DNA of 28,744 nt, from assembly GCA_964609155.1 (NCBI GenBank), contig CAZSRF010000031.1:1-28744 (forward strand), read 5' to 3'. This DNA is from JAGOUU01 sp964609155. GTDB taxonomy: Bacteria > Pseudomonadota > Gammaproteobacteria > JAGOUU01. Under the pieces are notes generated by a model that saw only the letters and a list, made by a program, of their open reading frames with translations, had not been told where the DNA came from and did no database searches. The stretch's first letter is position 1; the number at the start of each line of letters is the position of its first letter. Below, one piece after another: positions 8,575-16,593 of the stretch. The position numbers and the translations under genes were made by a program.

Positions 8575-10305
8575 ATGAAAGGTATATTTAGATTAAATTT
8601 TAATCCTAAAACAGGAGAGAAATTTTTAGAGACGACATTAACAGGCAAAAGCCTTCTAAATAGTGGAGTATTAAACAAAGGAACTGCTTTTACTCAAGAA
8701 GAGAGGGAGCGATTTAAAATACTTGGTAAGCTGCCTGCGCGCATAGAGACTTTAGATGAGCAAGTTAAGCGCTCGTATGATCAATTAAAGCGTTATGATA
8801 ATAATCTAAATAAAAATATTTATCTTAATAGTGTTTTAAATCAAAATGAAACTTTATTTTATAAGTTGTGCTCTTTGTATATCAATGAGTTATTGCCAGT
8901 AATATATACTCCTATAGTAGGTACTGCTGTTCAGAGATACAGCAGTGAATTTCGTGCTCCGCGAGGATTATACATCTCTTATCCAGATAGACACAGAATA
9001 GATGAGCTTTTGGCTAATCGCACACACCCAGAAGTGGATATAATAGTTGCCAGTGATGGCGAGAGAGTCCTTGGAATTGGCGATCAAGGTGTGGGTGGCA
9101 TGGATATTACGATTGCTAAATTAATGGTTTATACTATCTGTGGTGGGATTTTTCCGGGGTACACTTTACCTATCTTGCTGGATGTAGGAACGGATAATGA
9201 AAGTTTGTTAAATGATCCTATGTATCTAGGCTGGCGAAGTAAAAGAATTCGCGGAAAAGAATATGATGATTTTATTGAGTTATTTGTGTCAGCTGTTAAA
9301 AGAAATCTTCCTAAAGTATTTTTGCATTGGGAAGACTTTGGTCGTGATAATGCTCGTAAAATTTTAGATAATTATGTTGATAAGATCTGCAGCTTTAATG
9401 ATGATATTCAGGGCACGGGTGCTGTAGCATGTGCAACTGTTTTGGCAGGGATTAAAACTAATAAGAAAACATTAGCTGATCAAAAAATAGTTATTTTTGG
9501 GGCAGGTAGTGCTGGTGTTGGCATTGCTGATCAATTATACCGAGCGATGATTAATGAAGGTATTTCTGAGGCTGATGCGTTGGCTAAATTTTGGTTAATT
9601 GATCGTGATGGACTTTTATTAGATACTAGCAAGAATATTATATTTTTTCAAAAGCCTTACTGTCGTAATAGTCTGGAAATAAAAGATTGGGTTTGCCGTG
9701 AAAAAGATCATGTTGGCTTATTAGAAGTTATAGAGAATGTTAGTCCAACGGTATTAATTGGTTGCTCTGCTGTAACAGGTGCTTTCTCAGAAAAGGTTGT
9801 CACAACAATGTATGATAATCTTCAAAAAGAAAATATTAGACCAATTATATTGCCTTTATCTAATCCGCCAGAACGTGCTGAAGCTGCTCCGAAAGATTTA
9901 ATTACATGGACAGAAGGTAGGGCTTTAATCGCTACAGGTAGCCCTTACTCTCCAATAGTATTTAATAATGAAACGTACGAAGTAGCACAAAGTAATAATG
10001 CCCTTATTTTTCCGGGTATTGGTTTGGGTATTTGTGCTGTTAAGCCTGAAAAAGTAACAGATAATATGATTTGGGCTGCTTGTGAGGTATTAAGTGATTA
10101 TGCACCAATCTTGAAAGATCCAAATGAGCCTTTATTGCCGCGTTTAAAAGATGCGTATATAATTTCACAAAAAATAGGTTATGCAGTGGCCAGGCAGGCT
10201 ATTTTAGACGGTGTTGCTGCTAGAATGTCAAATGAAGAGATTTTAGAACGTATTAAACTTAAAGTTTGGACGCCAGAATATCTACCTTTGATGCTAATTC
10301 AATAA
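8575..10305 (+). CDS. maeA: NAD-dependent malic enzyme
   Basis: Oxidative decarboxylation of L-malate to pyruvate and CO2 with reduction of NAD. The 576-aa length matches the SfcA/MaeA and eukaryotic-type malic enzymes. Readable motifs are YTPIVG with catalytic Tyr111, AKLMVY with catalytic Lys182, the metal ligands Glu253, Asp254 (HWEDF) and Asp277 (FNDDIQGT), and the Rossmann loop GAGSAG at 309-314. NAD preference is assumed from family, not proven. It follows manC by 27 bp on the same strand and may share its transcript. The sequence before the ATG has only a weak ribosome site. No terminator is evident downstream. Confidence 0.93.
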   Translation: MKGIFRLNFNPKTGEKFLETTLTGKSLLNSGVLNKGTAFTQEERERFKILGKLPARIETLDEQVKRSYDQLKRYDNNLNKNIYLNSVLNQNETLFYKLCSLYINELLPVIYTPIVGTAVQRYSSEFRAPRGLYISYPDRHRIDELLANRTHPEVDIIVASDGERVLGIGDQGVGGMDITIAKLMVYTICGGIFPGYTLPILLDVGTDNESLLNDPMYLGWRSKRIRGKEYDDFIELFVSAVKRNLPKVFLHWEDFGRDNARKILDNYVDKICSFNDDIQGTGAVACATVLAGIKTNKKTLADQKIVIFGAGSAGVGIADQLYRAMINEGISEADALAKFWLIDRDGLLLDTSKNIIFFQKPYCRNSLEIKDWVCREKDHVGLLEVIENVSPTVLIGCSAVTGAFSEKVVTTMYDNLQKENIRPIILPLSNPPERAEAAPKDLITWTEGRALIATGSPYSPIVFNNETYEVAQSNNALIFPGIGLGICAVKPEKVTDNMIWAACEVLSDYAPILKDPNEPLLPRLKDAYIISQKIGYAVARQAILDGVAARMSNEEILERIKLKVWTPEYLPLMLIQ

Positions 10306-10416
10306 GATTACAATCAAATTTTAATGATTTATTAAGATAGAGTCTTTCAGATCCTGCAAAATTCACGAAGATACATAATTTTCTTGGTAGAATCCATGGA
10401 ATCTTTATTAAAGCTA

Positions 10417-10445
10417 TTGACAAAAAAAATAGATATATTTATTCT
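10417..10445 (+). promoter_or_regulatory. Sigma-70-type promoter for the 216-aa gene
   Basis: A perfect -35 TTGACA (10417-10422) is followed after 17 bp by TATTCT (10440-10445), a 4-of-6 match to the -10 box. The gene begins 37 bp further on. Confidence 0.65.
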
Positions 10446-10456
10446 GGAATATATCT
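10431..10456. promoter_or_regulatory. Palindrome centred on the -10 box
   Basis: AGATATATT (10431-10439) and AATATATCT (10448-10456) are perfect 9-bp arms around an 8-bp centre. The centre contains the -10 box of the promoter for the next gene. This is a good candidate operator. Confidence 0.5.
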
Positions 10457-10481
10457 AATAATCAATGCGTAGAGGTATAAG

Positions 10482-11132
10482 ATGGGGATGTGGTCTTCTT
10501 TTTTATCAAAATTGGGTATTATCGATGCAAGTAGAACTTATACTATTATTTTTCTTGATGTTGATAAGATAGATATAGCTACTGTTGCGGAGCCTCATGA
10601 TGTTTATGCAGATACTCGGCGTTTATCATTGAAAATATCAATGTTGACATCTATAGAAGTACTGCAAAATTATATCAAAGAACATTTTCCATATGGTTAT
10701 CCACATGCTTTTAAAATAAACAATAGTGATAAGTTTCTATTGAGCCAGTTGATGTCTGCGCCAAAAGATACAAATTTACTTTCTCATCTGAAAAAGTATC
10801 GTTATATACCATATTTGGACTCGCCTTCTGAAATTAATATTCAGATATCAACTTGTACAATGAATGATCTAGATAAGTTTGGGATAGATAAAAGTGTTGT
10901 AATAAGAAGATACCAAAGCTCTGCACCTGTGTTGGGGGCTGAGGCTGAAATAAGAACATTTCGCCGCATGCTTTTATTGTGGGCTAATGCAGAACTGGAA
11001 AAAAGAGCATCATCAAGTCGCACGGATGAGACAGCTTCTGAGCATTTACTATTACCTGGCTTAACAAGCGAGACAAGTAGATTTGTTATTGAAGAAGCGC
11101 GAAAGGCTACAAGAAGCAGAAGAACTCTATAA
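10482..11132 (+). CDS. Unrecognised 216-aa protein
   Basis: I do not recognise this protein. It has no signal peptide or membrane segment. The N-terminal part (about 19-66) alternates short hydrophobic stretches with charged residues, as in a small alpha/beta fold. The C-terminal part (about 150-216) is helical and rich in Arg, Glu and Ser, ending in a basic run (RKATRSRRTL). AGAGG before the ATG is a reasonable ribosome site. The gene has its own strong promoter with a palindrome over the -10. It converges with the following gene, with only 28 bp between stops and no clear terminator. It is a regulated single gene; function unknown. Confidence 0.75.
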   Translation: MGMWSSFLSKLGIIDASRTYTIIFLDVDKIDIATVAEPHDVYADTRRLSLKISMLTSIEVLQNYIKEHFPYGYPHAFKINNSDKFLLSQLMSAPKDTNLLSHLKKYRYIPYLDSPSEINIQISTCTMNDLDKFGIDKSVVIRRYQSSAPVLGAEAEIRTFRRMLLLWANAELEKRASSSRTDETASEHLLLPGLTSETSRFVIEEARKATRSRRTL

Positions 11133-11160
11133 TGTTATTTTTTCCCTCCGGCGCAATAAG

Positions 11161-12504
11161 TTACGGTACACCTAAACGTGCTATTAATTGTTCATGGTAA
11201 TCTAAATCTATTGCTCGTTGGATTTGTGAGCTACGATAAAATGATACAGGAGCAAAAGGGGATGAGCCTCTTTGAGGTAAATACATGGGCAGCGGATAAG
11301 GTAGTGGTAAGCGTTGTAAAATAAGTGCAGGGAAATAAACTCTGATGATACTATTAGCAAATTCAGCAAGCTTTTCAATGTTTAAATCAAAAGGATAGAT
11401 TGACTTATCAGATAACTCTGCCTCCATCCAATATTCTCTTAAGGATTCAACGGTCGTTGATAAAGTTCTTTCTTTAATAATTTTTGCATCTATAAGTAAA
11501 TGAGATGTTTTTAATTTTCTTTTCATTATAGAGATCTCAGCAAATGCATCTAATAGCATACACCTAGTGTAAAAGTCATGTTTTATATTATCAAGATACC
11601 CATCTTTAATAGGGTCGTAACTGGTTGAAAATATTGACTTGTTAATTATTTCTAAAATATTTTTAGTAAGATATTTCGTAATTTTGTTGATTACATATTC
11701 AAATTCTCGACTTAGTAATAATTGTTTTAATTTAAATATTACTGTATCAATAGGCATAGATGTAATATGTGTGACACCGGGATCAACTAAAGTAGGATAG
11801 AGATTAATTCTTTTAAAGTTTTCTTCTAATTTTTCAACTAACGCTCCAAATTTAGTATAATATTCTGCGTTTATAACATTTAAAGATTTTAATTGATATA
11901 TTATTTCTAAAATAGAAAAAAAAGATTGTTTTAGTTTATGGTTTTTTATTCGTTCTGCTCTTAATGGTTCGTAATCTTTTTTTATAATTTCAATTCGTTG
12001 CTTAGTGTTTTTTTTGATTTTATATAGTATTACGAGATTTATAATAGCTGAACAGATGGTGATAATAAAAGAACCAAGATAAAAAAAACCTCCTGTTATA
12101 ACTCTGCCAGACTCACTGTCAGGTTCACTTTGATTTAAAATGTAGTTATTTTGATAATACCAAAACCGATAAAAAGTACCAATAGCCCCAGTTAAAAAAA
12201 AGAAACTGGCTATAAAATTTATTATATTTAAAATTTTATTATATTTACTTGTTTGATTTAATAAAACGGTTTCTATATGTTTTGACAATTTGGGGAATGG
12301 CGGCAATATTGTTTCCCACTCAGTTTTTGCTAAAACTTCGCTTAGAGTGAGATCTGTTGGAGTTATTAAACCTCTTGGATGACTGCTTCTTGCAACTGGC
12401 CTAGATGTCATATGTGTGTGATGAGGAGCATCCATTTGAGTTTGTATCGGCATGCCAAACTCAGTTATGCTTGGTGCAGGCATCATTATGCTATCTTGAA
12501 ACAT
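11161..12504 (-). CDS. Unrecognised protein with two membrane segments
   Basis: About 447 aa from the ATG at 12504; a GTG at 12552 in the same frame would add 16 residues and overlap the upstream gene by 35 bp. I prefer the ATG because it falls 13 bp after the upstream stop, but its ribosome site is weak. The first 90 residues are polar with Met, Pro and His-rich stretches. Two hydrophobic helices follow at about 91-112 and 136-162, separated by a short loop. The rest, about 280 residues, is charged and helical. The topology suggests a membrane-anchored protein with both termini on the same side. No family is recognised. It is probably co-transcribed with the 693-aa gene just upstream. Confidence 0.65.
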   Translation of the reverse strand: MFQDSIMMPAPSITEFGMPIQTQMDAPHHTHMTSRPVARSSHPRGLITPTDLTLSEVLAKTEWETILPPFPKLSKHIETVLLNQTSKYNKILNIINFIASFFFLTGAIGTFYRFWYYQNNYILNQSEPDSESGRVITGGFFYLGSFIITICSAIINLVILYKIKKNTKQRIEIIKKDYEPLRAERIKNHKLKQSFFSILEIIYQLKSLNVINAEYYTKFGALVEKLEENFKRINLYPTLVDPGVTHITSMPIDTVIFKLKQLLLSREFEYVINKITKYLTKNILEIINKSIFSTSYDPIKDGYLDNIKHDFYTRCMLLDAFAEISIMKRKLKTSHLLIDAKIIKERTLSTTVESLREYWMEAELSDKSIYPFDLNIEKLAEFANSIIRVYFPALILQRLPLPYPLPMYLPQRGSSPFAPVSFYRSSQIQRAIDLDYHEQLIARLGVP

Positions 12505-12517
12505 AAATAGGTTCTTT

Positions 12518-14599
12518 TCACCAAGGTGTAAGTGAGATCTCAGATTTAGCACTGTCTATCATGTCAATATCAGGATCTTTGGTGGGTAACGTTGGTTCAT
12601 CTTTATGCTGTAATAATTTTTGCTGAGATGGAGAGAGAGTAGGGAGTAGTGTTCTGATGCTAAACAAATTTTTTATTACTGTATAGACTAGTATTTGTGG
12701 TGTAATAGAAATACCTTTTTCTAGCAACATGGTATTTGTATTTTGATAAATAGTCTCTACGTCTAGACTAGAAAAAAAACAGGCTCTTTTATTTTTGCAT
12801 TCTGATAAGTATTCATCGGAATCATCTGGTAAGATAGCACTTATAGTACGTGGATTTCTAATAACCTCTTCTATATTATCTAGTCCTAACATAAGCAAGC
12901 TATAATAAAGTTGTTGTCTTTCTAGTGCTGTCTCTAAGCGTAATAGTTCAGCATTAAATTTTAAAGAAATGATATGCGTAATATAATGTTTTATCTCTTT
13001 GTCATAATTTAATGGCTCTTGAAAATTTGGGTGCCGTTTTAAAGTTAATCCTAATCGAGATAGAGTGCCAGGATAACAAGAAGGATCATCTGTGGAAAAA
13101 GTTTTATCATCACAATGCGCTCTGCGTATGTCGGCAATTTGTGAAAAAAAATCTATTAATAGCTCTTTTTGTAAATCTTCAGGAAGAGATGGATCTATTG
13201 CAGCTTTAAAACAGCTTGCTGCTATGATACGTACACGTTTTGAACAGGTTTCAATTGTTGGTGGGATGCTCTCTTCAAAGTGTCTGCTGGTTTCTAAAGT
13301 AGTAAAAGCTCCACTAGTTGCATCTATAGTCGGAGGTAAAGAAAGCAAATTAACCCATCCTGATGTTGAATTATAGCTAGCATTATTATCGTACGCTCGC
13401 CATGCTATGTGAGATATAATGGTATTTGAAGTAATGAGTTTTCCAAATACTGAATTTAACTCTAGATCACAGCGAGTAGCTAGTATTCTCATATTGCTTT
13501 CAGTCAACAACTCTATAATTGACCTACTAGATATATATAGCGTTGTGTGTTTAGCTTCATCAAGTATCTCTTGTAGGATTTTGTATCGTATTTCTGCTTC
13601 AACAGTCAGCAAGTAAGTATCAGATAAAATAGGGTATGATATAAGTAATTTTTTTATTTTTATAGCTGAACTCGATAATTTACTTGCCGAATCAGCTTCT
13701 GCAGAGTCAAAAAAGCCTGCTTGTAATGAATTAAATACGTATTTCATATCTAGTGCTAATAATAAGGAATTAATATTTAAACATTGCATACTCAATAGAT
13801 ATTTACGGCTTGATAATAGTAGTTTAACACTTTGAAAATTATATAAATTTAAACTTTTTAATGTAGATAACACTAATACCATTGATTGACTTAAATAATC
13901 ATATCTATCAATGTTTGTAAAAGCTGCTCTATAGTTATCATCATATGTGGTTTCGCTTGACTCTAGCAAAAACTGGAGATCGCGTATTTCTTTTTTATTT
14001 CTCGGTGGCTGGTGTAAAAAAGCTGCGAGTTGATTTGCATGCCAGGGTACAGTTGCTAAGGTTATAAGTGTGTTATAATTTAGAAAAACTTCCTGTAAAA
14101 GATCGATTGCTGCACTTAGGTCTAATGCGTGCGCTCCAGTTCTGAATACTAAAGTAAGAAGTTCTGGGGTTAGTAAATCAGGGTTCCGTTGATAAAGATA
14201 AGTGATAATCCATGCTATGCAATCTGCATTTTCACCTGCTTTTATAATATTTGTTATTATGAAAACGGTTAATAGTTCAGGTTTGGAGAATAACATGCGT
14301 AAACCGTAGGTAATGCTATTTTTGATAATTATTTTTTTTATATCTTCTGTTTTGCTTGTTAAGTGAAACAAATCTAAAATACTATGAATAAAAGATATTT
14401 TTTTTGCAGGGTAGTTTCTAATAAGAATATTAATAACTAATTCTTTATATTCAGTGTTAATGCATGGCAGATGATATGGCATGTATTTACGATAGTGCTG
14501 GATAAGATTACCGTGAGGATCAGCTCTGAGTATACCTAGATGCGAGCCATCTATAATATTTTTAAGAATAGCTTTTGCTTTACGTCGGCTAATTGGCAT
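12518..14599 (-). CDS. Unrecognised large helical protein
   Basis: A 693-aa protein with no recognised domain, signal peptide or clear membrane helix. Most of it reads as amphipathic helices rich in Leu, Ile and Ser, which suggests an alpha-solenoid or other all-helical fold. A distinct stretch at 487-516 combines IADIRRAHC with DDPSCYPGTLSRL; I have only a vague impression of similar C-x-x-G-T motifs in large proteins of other intracellular gammaproteobacteria. GGAAG upstream of the ATG supports the start. It lies 59 bp after tamB with its own promoter, and the next gene follows at once. Its job may be linked to that two-helix membrane protein. Confidence 0.7.
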   Translation of the reverse strand: MPISRRKAKAILKNIIDGSHLGILRADPHGNLIQHYRKYMPYHLPCINTEYKELVINILIRNYPAKKISFIHSILDLFHLTSKTEDIKKIIIKNSITYGLRMLFSKPELLTVFIITNIIKAGENADCIAWIITYLYQRNPDLLTPELLTLVFRTGAHALDLSAAIDLLQEVFLNYNTLITLATVPWHANQLAAFLHQPPRNKKEIRDLQFLLESSETTYDDNYRAAFTNIDRYDYLSQSMVLVLSTLKSLNLYNFQSVKLLLSSRKYLLSMQCLNINSLLLALDMKYVFNSLQAGFFDSAEADSASKLSSSAIKIKKLLISYPILSDTYLLTVEAEIRYKILQEILDEAKHTTLYISSRSIIELLTESNMRILATRCDLELNSVFGKLITSNTIISHIAWRAYDNNASYNSTSGWVNLLSLPPTIDATSGAFTTLETSRHFEESIPPTIETCSKRVRIIAASCFKAAIDPSLPEDLQKELLIDFFSQIADIRRAHCDDKTFSTDDPSCYPGTLSRLGLTLKRHPNFQEPLNYDKEIKHYITHIISLKFNAELLRLETALERQQLYYSLLMLGLDNIEEVIRNPRTISAILPDDSDEYLSECKNKRACFFSSLDVETIYQNTNTMLLEKGISITPQILVYTVIKNLFSIRTLLPTLSPSQQKLLQHKDEPTLPTKDPDIDMIDSAKSEISLTPW

Positions 14600-14628
14600 A
14601 TGAGTACTTCCTTTTAACTAATGGTATG

Positions 14629-14657
14629 AGTGTAACAAGGAGAAATATTTTTTACAA
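14629..14657 (-). promoter_or_regulatory. Promoter for the 693-aa gene
   Basis: On the minus strand TTGTAA (14652-14657), a 17-bp spacer and TACACT (14629-14634) each match sigma-70 boxes at 4 of 6. It sits in the short gap after tamB, 30 bp before the start codon. Confidence 0.4.
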
Positions 14658-14658
14658 T

Positions 14659-16542
14659 CTAAAGTAAACTATCGGTTTCTTTAGAAAAAATAATATCTGC
14701 ACCGCTACCAGAGTTAGAGTTGTACTGAGCTTGAATTTTTAGACTATCTTTAATTTTATATTCACCAGAGATGTGAGATAAGGGATTGTTAGTGCTAAAA
14801 CCATATCTAATTAATAGATCACCAAAAAAGTTTTTGCCAATTATCACTGTTGGGTTGTATTCTCTATGGCCCGTATCAGGATTGATTACATATCTGTTTT
14901 CAAAATTGAATTCATCTAGATGGATGATTTTTTTGAGTTGTTTATGTATCTTATTATATTTTTTATCATCATTAAACATTTCTTTAGCTGTTTGTAAGAT
15001 AATTTGTCCTTGTGATTCACCAACTTTAAAGCTTGGGATTCCAAAGAGTAAGTATGAGATCTTATCAGCTTCCGACATAGGTATTGAGGAAGTCAATTTT
15101 ATTTCTGGATTGTTCAATGTATTAGTTATATTAATATTGATAGTTGCATTTTCTGGCTGAGAAGTATTATCATCGAGTGTTAGTTGATTATCTTCTGGAT
15201 CTAAACTAGTTCTATGGTTAAATTGCTTATAACTTGTTTTTACCTTTCTTTCAGCAGTGATATCTATATTGGGGTTATCAATAGGACTATTAGAGTAGAT
15301 TAAAATACCATGTTTGATATTTAATTTACTCCCATATAGAGTATAGTTGGCATTTAACAAATGGACATTTCCCTGAGCTTTTAATTGGGCCATGGGTTCA
15401 ACTTCAGAATATCGTAAAAACAAATCACCGTTTAGACTAGTTGTTAGATCATTGCTAGTGAATGTAATATTATTAGAGCTTGTTTTGGCTTGAATACCTA
15501 CGTCTACTTTTATATCTTGAAATAAATCTCTTAGTTTTGTATTTTGAGTTTTTTTGTATGTCTTGATAGATATGCTTTTGTTGTTTTTCGTGAATATAAC
15601 ATCTTTTGATATTTTTGTTTTAATATATTTATCAGGATGAATGCTGCCATGGGTTAAGTCTACATTGCCAGTGATGGTTAGCGCTTTTTTTGCGAGCGTT
15701 AAAAAAAGATTAGCTGAGCCATAGATAGTTGCATTTTTGTTTGAGACAATTAAGATTGGTTTTTCAGTATATAAATTAAATGCTGAATCAATAGGGATGT
15801 AATATTTAAGATGTGTTTCGCCTGCAATATTAACTTTGTTGTATCCTAATTTGCCTGAACCAACATTATTAATATTATTTAAATATGCTGTTATATTCCA
15901 GTTTATTTTCTTCGAGTCAATAGTTGCCCTAATGTTAAATTTATCAAAAGCAGGCAAAAAATCTAAAATCTTTATTTTATTTTGATTGTTTAAATTTATA
16001 TCTAGAGTTAAATGGTTTTTAAAATTATTGCTATTTTGAAATTCAGAGTTATTTTGTTTATTACTAGAGTTATTGTATTCTGAATTTCCCCAGAGCATAG
16101 GTTGCTTATTATAAAATATTTTATAACTATTGTTTGTAACAATTCCTGATATAAGTTTTATATCTTCAGAGAAGCTTTTAACTTTAGAGTTTGATGATAT
16201 ATTTATATTATCTATTGAAAAGTTTAATACGTAATTTATTTTTTTCTTTAACAAAGAATAGTTAAGGTTTTCTAGATGAAAAACAATTTGATTAATCTTT
16301 ATTATTGCAAGATCGTGGTTAATAATTAATTTATTTATTTTTAAACCTTCTTTATGCAATAAATAATTTTCTGCGTCACTATAGTCTACATCTACTGGCT
16401 GCGTTAGTTGTAGATAGAATATGAAAATTTTTGCGGGTATTGTAGTGTAAAGTGTGCTATATATTAATGCGAACAGTAAACCTGTAATAGCAGCAAAGGC
16501 TATAAAAAATCTTTTAAATTTAAATTTAGATTTATAATGCAT
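14659..16542 (-). CDS. tamB: TamB-like translocation/assembly module, short form
   Basis: TamB is an inner-membrane-anchored periplasmic protein that works with TamA and has been linked to outer-membrane protein assembly and lipid transport between membranes. Here one N-terminal membrane helix (11-31) is followed by an extended beta-rich region full of Asn, Ile and Lys. The C-terminal part resembles the DUF490/TamB domain: INITNTLNNPEIKLTSSIPMSE, then YLLFGIP, and the ending with LLIRYGFS and SGADIIFS. At 627 aa it is about half of E. coli TamB (1259 aa), so the bridging groove would be much shorter. Position directly after tamA supports the call. The start has a poor ribosome site and lies just behind a hairpin. 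Confidence 0.82.
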   Translation of the reverse strand: MHYKSKFKFKRFFIAFAAITGLLFALIYSTLYTTIPAKIFIFYLQLTQPVDVDYSDAENYLLHKEGLKINKLIINHDLAIIKINQIVFHLENLNYSLLKKKINYVLNFSIDNINISSNSKVKSFSEDIKLISGIVTNNSYKIFYNKQPMLWGNSEYNNSSNKQNNSEFQNSNNFKNHLTLDINLNNQNKIKILDFLPAFDKFNIRATIDSKKINWNITAYLNNINNVGSGKLGYNKVNIAGETHLKYYIPIDSAFNLYTEKPILIVSNKNATIYGSANLFLTLAKKALTITGNVDLTHGSIHPDKYIKTKISKDVIFTKNNKSISIKTYKKTQNTKLRDLFQDIKVDVGIQAKTSSNNITFTSNDLTTSLNGDLFLRYSEVEPMAQLKAQGNVHLLNANYTLYGSKLNIKHGILIYSNSPIDNPNIDITAERKVKTSYKQFNHRTSLDPEDNQLTLDDNTSQPENATININITNTLNNPEIKLTSSIPMSEADKISYLLFGIPSFKVGESQGQIILQTAKEMFNDDKKYNKIHKQLKKIIHLDEFNFENRYVINPDTGHREYNPTVIIGKNFFGDLLIRYGFSTNNPLSHISGEYKIKDSLKIQAQYNSNSGSGADIIFSKETDSLL

Positions 16543-16551
16543 ATTGATTTA

Positions 16552-16581
16552 CCGCATATACTTACCTTATTGTATATGCGG
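16552..16581 (-). promoter_or_regulatory. Hairpin between tamA and tamB
   Basis: CCGCATATAC (16552-16561) and GTATATGCGG (16572-16581) form a perfect 10-bp stem with a 10-nt loop. There is no T-run, so it is not a standard terminator. The loop carries AAGG followed by AAG, which could act as a ribosome site. It may set the ratio of TamA to TamB. Confidence 0.5.
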
Positions 16582-16593
16582 CAAAGTGCTACA

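Noticed and set aside
10319..10336. Second PmrA-box-like element upstream of the 216-aa gene (TTAAT and TTAAG 11 bp apart)
   Set aside because: One core is imperfect, the flanks do not fit, and it lies about 80 bp upstream of a promoter that already has a perfect -35 box.
13012..13616. Plus-strand frames inside the 693-aa gene
   Set aside because: Short overlapping frames with no ribosome sites and no family signal; they are shadows of the long minus-strand gene.
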